Part shown: positions 1 through 11,480 of the stretch, in pieces
How the letters are laid out: the number at the start of each line of letters is the position of its first letter
How positions within the stretch are numbered: position 1 is the stretch's first letter
Assembly (NCBI GenBank): GCA_018398765.1
Contig: JAHBMJ010000438.1
Span: forward strand, 1 to 47,308
Direction: 5' to 3'
DNA: 47,308 bases
Origin: Chromera velia
Taxonomy: Eukaryota > Sar > Chromeraceae
The notes under the pieces: model-generated
The model's database searches: none
Seen by the model: the letters and a program-made list of their open reading frames with translations, nothing else
Told to the model about the DNA's origin: nothing
Made by a program: the position numbers and the translations under genes

Positions 1-418
1 CTCTACAGACAGCAGCCAGATGGTGGCCGAGGGGGGTGCAAGAGATGGTTGGTCAGTGCATGTGTGTGTGGCTGTTTGTGTGACTCTCTGTTTGAAGAGA
101 GACGGATTTTCCTGCCGTTGATGTGTGTGTGTGTGTGCGCGCGCGCGCAAGAGCGGGGGAGGGTGCCGACTGATTGCAAAGTCAGCGATGACTTGAATTT
201 CCCTCGGTGTTTCTCCTCTCCATTACACGCCTTATTCTTCCTCTCCGATTGCAGGATTCCAGACACACCAGTTGACCAACACTGAGGGAGTCGCAGCGGC
301 AGCAAGAGGCCCTGAAGAGGGTCTTCGGCAAAGCGTCTCTGTGCATTTTCCGCATCCGACAGGTGTCCATCATCTAGAGCGGCAGGTTCGAGGGAGGGGG
401 AGGCCTTCGTCGTCTCCC

Positions 419-3400
419 ATGGGACGTCACAGGGGGGGGGGAAGGGGAAGGGGAGGGTTGTCAGACAGCTCTCAGAGGGGAAGAGGCGGAGGTGCGGACG
501 ATTCTGGAAGAGGAAGGCGAGGAGGAGGCACAGACAGAGGAGCACAGACGAGGGAGGGTTCTGCTGGGCAAAGAGGTCGGGGCAGAGAGGGGCGGTACCA
601 AAGACCCAGCAACGACAGCGCGACAGCTGCTGCAGCCGCCGGGGCCGTTCCTGTAGTGAAGAAACCGAAATCCAAATTCTTTGTCCACGACTTCCAATTG
701 CGTTTCGGTGAGTGGTCCTGAATCCTTTTGGGGCCAAATATCTCTTTTTCTTTCTTTCTTTCTTTCTTTCTTTGTCCCCATTTTGCTTGCCTGTCTAACC
801 AGCCTCTCCACCTGCCGTTTTCTTCAACCAGTCGCTGCCTTTCGAAGGTCTTTTGGCCCTTCCCTAATGACTCTTGCATAAAGAGTATGGAAGGCAAAAA
901 GGTATTCCTTAGTCCCTAACTGTCTTCTCTCTGTCTTTTGTAGTGAAACTATTCGTCATGCAGGAATCTCTGTGTCCCCCCTCTTGTGTATGCCCTTGTC
1001 ATTCTTCTGTGCTTCGTTCCGTATTGCATTGTTCCACAGTAGTTAGTTTCTCTGCATTTTGTGGTCTTTTCTTCTCATCTCCTGCAATTGGTTTGAGAGC
1101 TTTCCGTGTTCTTTTCCTTCTCACTCAGCCTAACGATTCTGGCTGTGTCTCCTCCCTTCCCTCTTTCTGCAGAGGCCCGCGGGTTCCTAGACAGCGAGGA
1201 GTACTTAGCCAGGAAGCAGAAGCTTCTCAGCTGCATTCCCTCTAAGGAAACCGCGCAGGCGGCCGAGGAGACGAAGAGACTCTCGCTCCTTGGTTGGTCG
1301 AGTGCCCTGATTCTGGAGAACATCATTCGGAAGAACCGGAAAGAAAGAAAGAGTGAGGAGGAATCGTTTGGTCAGTGGGACAACAATTTTAGGATTCAAT
1401 TCCTTGGCAACACAGCTGGCTGGTGCGTCTCGTATCACGCTGGCTCTGGTGGCAAAGGTGGAGGAAGGGGAGGAGGGGGGGGGGGAGGCGGAAGGGGATA
1501 TGCAGATTCTTCAAACGGGGGATGCGGAACTGGAAGGAAAGGCAACGAAGATGGCGGAGAGCACGATTCTGGTTTTGCACCTCAGACTCAGGCGCCTGCG
1601 GGGCCACTTTCCGACATTCATGGAGAATGTTCATTTCTGGGACGTCTCCGCCTCTGATTTCAAAAAGGGGTGCCAGAAGCACAACGTGTGGGGGCGCTGC
1701 AAGGAGCACCTCCAACCAATCCTGCAGGCAGCCAACGGGCAAATCGAAACGCGACCTGCCGGTCAGGCAGTCTTTTTTGTTTCTCGTTGAACAGGACTCA
1801 CGCAGAGACGTGCACACGCGGCGAAACAGACGCCGAAAGCAAGTATGGCAGCAGTGTGATGTATCTAAGTCAGATTGGAGTACAAAGGAAGGGGGAAACT
1901 ACAACAAGATGAGGGCAACGATCTGTCTCTCATTCAAAAGGAATAGGGAAGCACAAATGCAAACAAAATGATCGGTAGACCCTCACACGCACATGACTGA
2001 TTGATGCGCTGTTGAATGAATGAACTCATCTTCGCCTGCCTGTTCGTCCTTCCTTTCGTGCAGGTCTCCCGATTCCTTTTCGTCTGAGCTTCCTTGTCGG
2101 TGATGACAGTCTTCTGAGCCTTCTCCGCTGTCAGTTTCTCTCTGTGCATTTCAATTCAATTCTTGCCTTCCCTCATTTCCTTCCCTTTCCTTTCCTTGCT
2201 GTCTGGAGAATGGAAGGAGAACTGGGTCTGGGCTCCAAGCATTCCTTTTCTCTGTACGGGGGGGGGGTCGTCTGTGTGATTTGTGTCTGAGAGCGAAGAC
2301 TTCGTGCCCAGACAAGCCACCAGAGGTCTGCCTGGCAAACCCTTCTGCTTGAATGCGCTGCATGTGGATACGGGTGTGTGTGTGTGTGTGTGTGTGTGTC
2401 TGTGTGTCTGTGTGTGTGTGTGTCTGTCTGTCTGTCTGTCTGTGTGTGTGTCTGTGTCTGTGTCTGTGTCTGTGTNGGGGGGGGAATAACCGGATTTTTT
2501 TTCACAGAGGAATAAACGGGCGTGCGGGTCTCAAAAGCACCGGACTCTGAGGGCAAAAGAAATCATTTCGGGCGCATCGTCTCTTCCTCCCTTTCCGCCC
2601 TTGCGTGCAGACAAAGACACCTCGGCTGAAGATCTGAAAACAGAGTTGACCAGAGAGGCCAGAAAGATGGTTCGCATGGTGATCGGCAGCCTGTGTTCAC
2701 CGTCTCGAGACAGCAGTGTGGTGACTGCCGAGAGTCACCTGCTGCATTCAGGCTTCCTCTGTCTGTACGCAGAGAAGGAGAGGAACGTTCAAGCGATGCA
2801 GGATGGACGCGGGAAGATCCGTCTTCTGACCTTTCCCTTCCATGTTCTCCTCCCTGCCTCCACAGAACCATTGCTGAAGCGAGTTGCAACGTTCAGAGAA
2901 ATAGCCACAGCGTCGTTGAGGTCCTTTCTTGGTCTGCTGGGCGGGGAACAACTGAACGTGGGTCTGCGTCCTCTTTCCAAATTTGTTGTCAATTTTCATT
3001 TTTCCCGTCTCCCTACACAAATACCTGAATGATTTTCGGTCTTTCTCTGCCTGCGATTGGCCGTATTTGTCCTCCTAGTACGGAAGTAGAACCCTCCTCT
3101 AAGACACATGGACTCCTTCGTTATTGTTCTTTTTCGACTCTGTTAGTTCGCCTGAATGTGTGTATGTGGTGTTGATCCATTCGTATGTGCTCTCCCCATG
3201 CAAACTCCCGTTCTTTGTCCTTTCTTTGTCGTCATCCTGTCATGCTTGTCCTGCATGTTCTTTCTTCTTTTTCTATAAATTAATATGTCTTTTTTGTGCG
3301 TGAAAGCAAAAAGAAAAGACAAGGGACAGGGAAACCTGACACGCTCTGTCTTTTGCCTGTATCAGTGCGGCCTTTCGCCCTTCCCCTCTGAAAGTCCTTC

Positions 3401-5964
3401 TCCCACACCCTGCTCGCTCTCTCTCAGAAGTCTTCGCCCCGTCTGCAACCCCCCCCTTGCCTGCTCTGCCTGCCTCCCTGTCTGTTTGTCTCTCTGTCTG
3501 TCTGTCTCTCTGTCTGTCTGTCTGTCTGTCTGTCTGCAGATCGATGCCCTGAGAGTGCCAGAGGGTCCGGCCCCGGTGGCTGCGGCCCTGTTGCCCTCGA
3601 ATGCGGCTGGGTTGGTACAAGGCGCCTCCTCTTCCTCTCTCTCTGGAGGGCTCAAGGAAGAACCTCGGAGTGTGCTGGGAACTTCTGGCTCGACGGCGGC
3701 AGAGAGCGCAGAGGGGGGGGGCTGTGTGGGGAATTCGGGGGCCGCGTCGGCTTTGGGGGTACTCGGAGGGGGTGGGGGGAATGGAGAGACTCCTGACGGT
3801 GACTGTCTAATGGGGGCCTCTGACCCTCTAGCTGAAGAGGGGGGCAGGGTGCCGGGTATTTCCACCAACTCTCTGACTTGGAGGGAATGGGTCACAGATG
3901 CGATGGTCACTTCAGGGCGGTTCGACGACAATAGATGGTCACAGGAAGGGGCGCCGTCTCATGCGGCACAGCTCTGCTTCGTATTTGAACTCGGTGAGCT
4001 GCAGAGGCCAGGCGACAACATGGATGGGGATGGGTTGTTTGAGAAAGACTAGCAGGGGTGATGCCCTCTTTCCATGCGATTTCTGTGTTCGGGGTGTTCC
4101 TCCTAGCCTTGTTTGCGTGGTGTGATGTGTCGTGGAAAGACGAATAGACAGACAGACTGACAGTGATGTGTTCTCCCTTAAATTCCAGCGAGAACCGGCA
4201 ACGCACTGTCTGGCCGTTTGAAATTGCAACAGTGGGGGGAAACTCTCTTTCTTCTAGCGCGTGACCCCTGTTCCGGAGTTCATCCGATGCTAATGCCCCT
4301 GCTTTCCAGTTCTTGTTGTTTTCTCTGATTTTTTTTTTTTTTGCTTGCCTTTGAGTTCCAGGTGCTAATTCACACACCATCAAGATATCTATACACAAGC
4401 GCGTTCACTGCATGTTGCAGAGTGGCCTGAGTGTCTGTTTTCTTCTGTGAGGGGGTCCTCTTCTGCTTCTGCATCCCCCCCTTCTTCTTCTTCGTCTCCT
4501 TCGGGGAAGAGATGGCCTGAGGGCTGGTTGGACTTCTCACAGAAAGAAGAAAAAGACTCAGCAGCAGAACCCAGCAGCAGCAGCAGCAACAATCAAAGCA
4601 GATCGCCCCAAATAGTCCAAGAGGTCCTTCGCGCTCTGATCGCTGACCCTCTCATGCGTATTCTTTCAAAGATGAATAATCCAGTGACCACTGTAAACAA
4701 GACGGTGGGGGGGGTAAAGCAGTGTTCCGTTATCTCAGAGAACGGAGACTCCGAATCGTTGTATGCACGGAACCTGCTTGCCGTTCTCCACTTGTGCCGA
4801 AACGATCTGGTCGGTTCAAAGGGTCTGGCAGGACTAGAAGGGGAGAGGGGGGGTGACTCGGAGATGGTCTCTGCCGATGGTCTTTCTCCCTCTTTATCCG
4901 AGCGAAAGCAGTTTCACCGTCTGAAGCAGAAAGCAAGGTTTTTGCCTTTCTCGAGAGATTTTGAAGACCCCGATGCCACTCGAGAGGCTGCTTTGAAGGC
5001 GGCAGAGTTTCTGACTCACTTCTCCTCTACCTCCTTTGATATCAGTCTGGACGAGTGGGGAGTCCCAGAGGAGGAGGTGAGTGAGGGAGCGGAAGTCAAG
5101 GAGGATCAGTTGAGTCCAGAACCTGGATATGGGGGTGGGGGGGGTGAGCAGACTGTTGGGAAGGAGGGAGGGGATAGACAGGGTGGAGAAGGAAAGTGCA
5201 CGAGTTCTTCGCAGTTGGAGGCAGACAAAGGGTGGAGGAAGCATTGTGTGTTTAAGCGTGTGCTGGTTTTGGATCCCGAACGATTTGAGAATGCCCTTTG
5301 GGGTCCGCCTGCTTCGGACGGAAAGTCTGAGAGTGACAGCGCGGCCTCATCACATCAGCAGGCCCAGGCTCCGATTCCCGATTGGGGGGAACTCCGAAGC
5401 GAGGGGATTGAGCGACCCCCCCCCGGTGTTTTCTTCCGTGGGCGTCTGTGCGTGGGCATCACTCAAGATCCTGTGTGGTGGAAGGGTGAGGTGGAAGACG
5501 GTGTGGATGTGATGTTTGACACCCCCGCAACCTTCGGTGGTGGTCCTGGTGCACAGAAGAGGGGAAGAGAGGAAAGGGGAGTTCCTCGGAGACGGGATCA
5601 GGATTTTTTGGCAGAGAGATATGAAGGAGAGGGGAGGGCTTTTTTTCAGGACGACAGAAAAAGACAGAAAAAGGATTTGTTCATCAAAAAAGAAGAAAAG
5701 GTGGAGGGTATCAAAAGAGAAACCGAAAAGCGGGAGAGAGAGGGCAGCGGGCTAGGGGGAAATGGAAGGGCGAAGGCGGAAGAGGCGGGGTGTGTGAGGG
5801 TGAAACCGGATCCAGATGCAGACGTAGCATCCGGTGTCAAGAGAGAATTTGATCCGCACGCCCGGCGGGAAGGGCGAGTCAAGGGCGAGGACTCAGACAA
5901 AGAAATTGACCGGATTCCACCAAAGAAGGAAAAGGAGGGGGGGAGGAGATTTCACCTGCAATAA
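419..5964 (+). CDS. RGG-rich nuclear protein of unknown function, six exons
   Basis: Proposed exons are 419-707, 1173-1352, 1393-1761, 2611-2957, 3540-3993 and 4421-5964. Every junction has GT...AG ends and matching phase, and the total is 1061 codons including the stop. The N-terminal ~80 residues are Arg/Gly-rich with RGRG and GRGG runs, typical of RNA- or chromatin-binding RGG tails. Exons 2-4 look globular and helical. Exon 5 is Gly/Ser-rich. Exon 6 begins Ser-rich, has a mixed middle, and ends in a Lys/Arg/Glu-rich tail with several psi-K-x-E/D motifs (K969, K978, K1008, K1020, K1034). I recognise no catalytic family. The first in-frame ATG at 419 is taken as the start, but the frame is open back to an acceptor at 254, so the gene may begin upstream of the window. 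Intron 2 is only 40 nt. A nuclear location is inferred from composition. The coding model is fairly sure; the function is unknown. Confidence 0.68.
744..772 (+). repeat. (CTTT)n microsatellite in intron 1
   Basis: A CTTT-type pyrimidine repeat lies in the first intron (708-1172) of the RGG-rich gene, pyrimidine on the sense strand. I see nothing else in this 465-nt intron. Confidence 0.85.
2373..2475 (+). repeat. (TG)n/(TGTC)n microsatellite in intron 3, next to an unresolved base
   Basis: TG repeats grade into TGTC and TGTCTG repeats inside intron 3 (1762-2610, 849 nt). An N at 2476 and a following G-run show that the assembly is uncertain here. The rest of this intron contains no convincing exon. 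Confidence 0.9.
3479..3537 (+). repeat. (TGTC)n tract forming the polypyrimidine region before exon 5
   Basis: A TCTG/TGTC repeat runs directly into the CTGCAG acceptor of exon 5 at 3540, so the microsatellite itself acts as the pyrimidine-rich 3' end of intron 4 (2958-3539). Confidence 0.8.
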
Positions 5965-7061
5965 CTGTCACGACAGCAGCCAGCACTCAGAAGGGAATGG
6001 GGGGCACGACAGATACGGCAGAGAAGGTGCGGCAGTGGGAGAGGCGTCGAGCACAGGCGTCGCATCCGCCTCCGCATGATCAGTGCTAGGATCAGTGATT
6101 CCATTTCCGTCTCACACCCAGCCAGATCGATAAAGAGACGACGTCCGCACTAGAAATGAGTTCAACAAACGTACTAAGCGCATATAAGGTAGTATTATAC
6201 TGCTTTGGGGGATAAAATTGATGCATAAATTGATTCATAATTTTTTGCAAAAGTCGAAGATTTGAGCATGTGACTTTGAAGGGGCGCCGTTGGACCAAGC
6301 ACTAGACCAAGCAGCTTTAATAGACAGTTAGACTCCTTAGGAAAACTCCGACTTGGTAAGCAATATAGCTAGTTATATAGTGAGCAATCATACTGAGTAA
6401 TTTGAATTAAGTCCTGAGGGCCTTATATTTTACGCCAAACTAAACAAAACTCTATATTCTTTTTTTTTTTTTTGATTGATTGGTTCCGCACTAGACCTTT
6501 TCGCTATATCAATGCATCTGTTAGGATTAGGACATGCTTTTGTCCTCCTTCATCCTTTTCGTGATCGTGAACGTTTTCCTATTCAAAAACGAAAAAAGGA
6601 TTTATGTTCCGGGTTTATCCCAAGGTTCACTGCCGGGGGACGGCTTATATGCCTAACCGCTATAGGTAGGATATTTAGTAGGGTACTAGGGGCCGGGGTA
6701 ACTAGGGTCTGCATGTTATTAATTAGCTTGCGCCGGTCTCTTTAAAGTCAAGTTTAGATTCTTCTAAAACATATATATATTTAGCACTGCGCAGTCTGTG
6801 TAGCCGTCTATGCTAGTAGGTCTATTGCGCACAAAACTTATATAGCACAAAACAAATCAAACTAGGTTTGATTATAAAACCTAGTATAAGACTATATATA
6901 AGAGTTATGATTTTATAAATTGACTGCACCAATACAGTACCATGAAAATTGATGAATGATGAAATATATACAGCATCATGTCAGCATGACTGTCATACAA
7001 GCCAAACAATTCATTGTTAAATTATTTCTAGAATAGTAGTATGCGCTTGTGTTACGGACTC
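5965..7061. other. Gene-free AT-rich interval after the RGG gene
   Basis: No reading frame here looks coding. The DNA becomes strongly AT-rich after about 6180. It holds one copy of a dispersed inverted repeat (6551-6598) and poly-T and TA tracts. The longest frame, 6476-6745, spans the repeat and has no recognisable domain. Confidence 0.6.
6551..6598 (+). repeat. Dispersed ~48-bp repeat, copy 1
   Basis: This segment matches the reverse complement of 32773-32818 with about three mismatches. The shared core includes GTGATCGTGAACGTTTTCC. Homology stops at both edges, so it is a short dispersed element or the terminus of a larger one. Confidence 0.7.
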
Positions 7062-7126
7062 CCAAGTAGGCTGTGGTAGCAGGATATAACTTCCAAGTAT
7101 GTATTGCCTGCTAAAAGCCTACTTGG
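7062..7126. repeat. 65-bp two-step hairpin
   Basis: CCAAGTAGGCT at 7062-7072 pairs perfectly with AGCCTACTTGG at 7116-7126. AGCAGG at 7078-7083 pairs with CCTGCT at 7107-7112 inside it. The loop is 23 nt and there is an asymmetric 5/3-nt internal bulge. It could be a miniature element, a structured RNA or a small-RNA precursor; the sequence does not decide. Confidence 0.6.
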
Positions 7127-7940
7127 TATGATCTAGGGGGAAGAGAAATAAAAGTGAAAGGAAAGGAGAAAACAATTGAGGATGTAAGTAGATCTCGAGA
7201 AAAAGAAAATGACCTTAAAGTTTTAATGGGGATGTCCATACCTATTAAATAGAAAAGACTGTTGAATTTTATCATGAAAGAAAGAATAGAAGAAGAAATG
7301 GAAGAAGGAACGGCAGAGTAAATGGAAGAAAGAATGAAAAAAGAGTTGGAAGAGCCTCTTTCAGGGGCCTCGACAGGCCACAGCATGTCTGAGTGGAAGA
7401 ACCTCTTCCAGGGGCCTCGTCAAAAACAAGGAAAAGGAAGAAAGAAAGGAAGAGAAGATGGAAGGAAAAAGAAGAAAAATAAAATAAAATAAATAGAGAC
7501 CGACCAGAATGGAATACAGAAAACCGAAGAGAGAAAGGAAGAGGTGTTGGAAAGAATAGGGGGTAAAATCAATACAGATGAAAGTAATTATAGAAGTCTT
7601 TATGGAAGAGCAAAAAGCGAAAGACTTGGATTTTTGGAAGAACAAACGGAAGGAGATGTTGAAAATTAAATTTCATCTTGTCATTTCGTCGGACCCATCT
7701 GAGGGCCATCTCGGACAGAGGACTTTCGACATCCATTCTCCAGCCTATGAGAAAACTCCTGAGAAGTGAATCTCGAGTGACTTCAGTCTCCTTGCTACCC
7801 TACCTTCAGCAAAATGCTGCTAGAGTTTCGAAGTCAGATAAGAAGTCCGCTATACGTGGTGACGCCAGCGAGAGCTTCTACTGTTCCAACAGTAAACAGC
7901 CTTCTGTTTTCGGAAAGAACCGTCTCCAGACAGAAACAGA

Positions 7941-8190
7941 CCGTGAAACGCTGTTTAATCTCCGGACAGACGTGTCTTTTTTTGTTTCTACTCAGAATCC
8001 CATCCGACCCAGAATGTACGGTGACCGTGAAGCGCTGTCCAATTTCCGGACAGACATGTCTTTTGTTGTCTTTGCCGAGAATTCCTTCCAAACTAGACTG
8101 CACCGTGAAGTGCTGCCCAATTTTTGGACAGACGCGTGTTTTCTTGCCTCTGCCAGAATCTTTTCTAGAAAAAACCATACCGTGAAGCAC
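7941..8190 (+). repeat. Imperfect 77-84 bp tandem repeat, ~3.1 units, in an open frame
   Basis: Units start with CCGTGAA near 7941, 8025, 8103 and 8180, each followed by GCTG and, in the three full units, a GGACAGAC block. The spacings are 84, 78 and 77. The frame 7678-8205 reads through them, giving recurring Arg-Glu-x-Leu-x-Asn-Phe-x-Thr-Asp peptides. No known repeat family was recognised. Confidence 0.7.
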
Positions 8191-9595
8191 TGCTCAGTTC
8201 TTTGATAGAGAGATAAGGCACGTGTTTCCTGAGGCACGAATAGAAGGACTTTTAGCACGACTAAAAACACATCGATCCCGCTGTCAGTTGCTGGGTCAAT
8301 GGCCCCATTGCCAAAATGTTGTCGCACTCCCAACCGCCGTATTTCCTATACCAGAGGGTAGTGTACCCGACTGAAGAGGACCTTGAAGCGGCATTCCAGT
8401 AGGGACAACGCTCTCCCACGCCACTCTCCGTAAGTGATTCCTCACAGTCGGCCCCAGCTACTGAAGAAGCCCAGAGTGGCAACCACACTCAGCATGGTCC
8501 ACATTCCCAATCTGAAGGCACCAAAAACAACGACCCTGCCCCTGAAACCCAAACAGAAGACACGTGAACCCCCAGACAGGAAATTCTGTCCAACACTGTC
8601 CTACCGGGGACAACCGAGGACCGCTCTTGCCCCAGGGGGGCCTTCCACCTCGAGAAAACCTGCAAAACACGGCCTCGCCTAAAGATTCAGGGAGCCCGCG
8701 CACAGACAATACCGAAGAAGAGGATACATCCCCATACTGTCCTACACCCGTAGCTAACCCACTCCATCGTTTTGCTCCTGCCAGGAACCCGTATCTCCCC
8801 AGCGAGTTGAATCTCCCACCCACTGGCAGAGTTTGTACTAATAGACCACCCAGCCGCCTCCCTGCCCAGTCTCGTCCTTCTGACAAATCTGACGTGGAAA
8901 GAATCATTGACAGCCAGGCAGGCCCGAGCATAATTATCTATTTCCCTCATAGTACTCTGTTTATAATGGATGGCTCACACAATTGTAGGCCAACCATCTA
9001 TTATACGGAAAACCGGGATCTTTTGCGAGGAAAAGGATTCCTACCTGACCGACAGTGAAGTCTCTTCCCCCAACATACAAACAGCTGCTTTCCAATACAA
9101 CCTAAGAAATCCCCTTGTCTAACTGCACGCTCTTTACCACACGACACACAGCCCCAAGTGATTCATTAGAAGGCAAGAAAAGAAGATCCCCATCCACTGC
9201 GCTGTACCGGAGAAATCGCTGCCATCAAAGCTTGTATTCTCATCCACACCGATATACACTTCACCCCATTCCTCCCATATTTTTTTTTAAAAAAAGAGAC
9301 CTATCGGAGCGATCTCTACCGGCTTCCCCACTACCACTCTTTGAAGGAATCAGGGTGGCCTCACACCCCAAGAGTCTCCAAGATCTCGACAGGCCCACCT
9401 TGGGGATAAAAAGTACCCCACAGCCCCACAGTGAGTCTCTGTCTGCCTGGATGCGAACCCGATCAGACTATTCCCTTCATATGTACACACTGTATTTGAA
9501 GCTGAAGAAACAAAATCCGGTGTGAGTAACGAGCACACCCGTACACCACCCCATCCGTCTGCAAAACGACCATCCCACCCGACAGTTCCCGGGCT

Positions 9596-10084
9596 CCGCC
9601 CGTATTCATCGACTTATATTTCCCTCCACTTCTCCGTCAAGAAGCTGTACCAGCAGAGCGGAGCTTCAAACTGAAAGTTCCCATTGACCCATATACCACT
9701 ATCCCAGTAGACGTCCCCTTAGGCTCAGGTGTTGGCCTGAACCTCAGTGACCTTAAACCATCAAGCCCTTGACCTCAGCTATACGCAGGCAGCCTCCCCT
9801 TCTCAACCGGTCTGGACTTTGCACTGCAGGGCGTCTTGCAGGCGCTCATCAGAGAAGGAGTGCGAGAAGCCCTCAGGGACTCAGCCGAGGTCCATCGCGT
9901 ATTAGCAGAAGCTTTGGAAGGGACAATTAGACGAAAAGTCTGGACTTCCCTCATAGAAGCCACAACCCTCTTCGCCAATCTGAGACACAACGAGTGGGAG
10001 ACTGCTCAAGTGCAAGCTTCCCAAGCCTTGTACCCAACACCCTTCCCGCCGGGCAGTATAGCTACCGCTCTAGCACCTTCATAA
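9596..10084 (+). pseudogene. Retroelement-associated reading frame with one internal TGA
   Basis: A single frame runs from 9596 to the stop at 10082-10084, interrupted only by a TGA near 9769. The part after the TGA is rich in Ala, Arg, Glu and Leu and looks helical (LREG, EALRD and LAEALEG patterns). It lies between Pro-rich frames and the Gag relic, so it is probably part of the same dead element. I do not recognise the domain. Confidence 0.35.
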
Positions 10085-10702
10085 TCCACCGGGGCTGCCC
10101 AGTCGCACCCTAACTTGGTGCTGTGGTGGGACCAGAATCTGCAAGGGCAGCAAGACCAAAAGAATTTTACAGTGTTTTACCTACGTCCACAGCGTTCACC
10201 CACTACCCAACAGCTGCAGGCGCTACCTCCACGGTTCCAATAAACCCCTAAAAGCAAAAAAAAAAAATTGTGAGCACAATGGCCAACACCAGGGCTCAAG
10301 CGAAGAAAAGCGAGAATGCCTAAAACACGGAGCAGAAAAAAGGGAAGGGACTCCAGTCCAGATTGTAACAAGCACCCCTGAAAAAGGGGCTTGGACAAAG
10401 AGAAGCAGGGAAAGGAGAAGACGGGAAGAAAAGGGTTCAACAGGCTAAGCCAAAAGCACCTAGGCTACTTAAACAAAAAGAAGCAAATGAAGAACAGCCC
10501 GCAGGGGGTAGAAAAGGATGTTCAAATCTAAAAAAAGGATGCCCAGCTCGTCAAGGAGATGGAGGAAGATGGAGAGGAGATTCAATCATAGTCAGCCTCC
10601 CCAGCGGTATTGTCTGAATTAAAGAACACGGGGATAATTGCCATCACCAGGACACCTTCAGGGAAGCTGTTGCTGTGTTAAGTAGGATCTAACGTGAATA
10701 GA

Positions 10703-11470
10703 ATGGACCCATCAAAAATACAGAGGGGGCCCGTTGCCACCGCTCCTCCATAGGTTGACCTTTCTCGGGTGCAAATGGACTTACCATCATTTGATAGAAA
10801 TCAAATGAAGGTAAAGAGCTTTTGGAACTCGCTGATGAGGTTGAATGAGAGGTTGGGGTGGACCTTCAAGAACCTTAGGGACATCTATCTCCCGACAGCG
10901 CTCACAGGGCCTGCAAAACAGTGGTATGAAATGGAGGTACTTGAGCGATTGGAGGGATGCACGACAGCTATATAACTCAAAGAAATGTTCCTTACAAGAT
11001 ACGGTATCGACGAGTGGGAAGCTGAACGCAAGAAAAGAATGCTTCTTCAGATAACCCAAAACTTCGGAGAGAGTTCCTCTGACTACGTCACCCGCTTTGA
11101 GGAGCAGTGCTCTACCACAAATCAGAGCACTGTCACTGACGACCCCACCACCTTAGGAGCTTTTATTGAAGGCATAGAGGATGGCGAGCTTCGCATTCAA
11201 ATGGAAACCTGCACGTACAGCACATTTGAAAAACTACAGGTGAACCTGAGGAAGTGGGAGGACGTGGTGAGGAGGAAGGAGGCTCGATAGGGGATGAAAA
11301 GTGCGCAAGGTAACAGACCTGTGAAACGTCTAAGGGTTGGGGCAATAGAAGGAGAAGAAAACCTCCAAACGAATGAGGGTAAGGACCTTGAAAGAGGGGA
11401 AGATCTTGAAGTAGACAGGGTATGTGCAGAAAAAAAAAACCCGAGAGGGGACACCTGGTTCCTTCTCTAG
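10703..11470 (+). pseudogene. Retrotransposon Gag relic (Retrotrans_gag-like)
   Basis: One frame from ATG 10703 to TAG 11468-11470 carries the Ty3/gypsy-type Gag pattern. It shows an aromatic FW core near the start, the block LTGPAKQWY, then about 30 residues later an acidic FxxRYG segment, and DYVTRFEEQC. The tail is basic and acidic with no CCHC zinc knuckle. The frame is broken by TAG near 10751, TAA at 10973-10975 and TAG at 11288-11290. All three stops lie in one frame with no indel needed, so decay is by point mutation. Family knowledge: such Gag proteins form the particle that packages element RNA. No pol genes follow. Confidence 0.72.
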
Positions 11471-11480
11471 TTTGTGGGCT

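Larger units (their letters stand above)
7127..11480 (+). mobile_element. Decayed retroelement block (Gag-containing)
   Basis: The block has many broken plus-strand frames. It starts with a purine-rich Lys/Glu part (7127-7670), then a short tandem repeat, then Pro/Arg-rich frames (8434-9058), a frame interrupted by one TGA (9596-10084), and a clear Gag relic (10703-11470). Two similar CTCTT-CAGGGGCCTCG segments occur near 7353 and 7402. I found no protease, reverse transcriptase or integrase and no convincing long terminal repeats, so the edges are approximate. Composition differs from the flanking host genes. Confidence 0.5.

Noticed and set aside
276-377. Coding-looking short frame ending TAG at 375 (possible last exon of an upstream gene)
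   Set aside because: It overlaps the open RGG frame, is about 33 codons and has no acceptor in phase that I could confirm. Left as undecided.
3-737. 244-codon minus-strand frame
   Set aside because: It is antisense to the RGG exon and an intron. Its Pro/Arg/His composition is what antisense RGG and CA repeats would give, and it has no domain.
7941-8190. CRISPR-like spaced repeats
   Set aside because: Units are contiguous imperfect tandem repeats with diverged spacing, not identical repeats with unique spacers.
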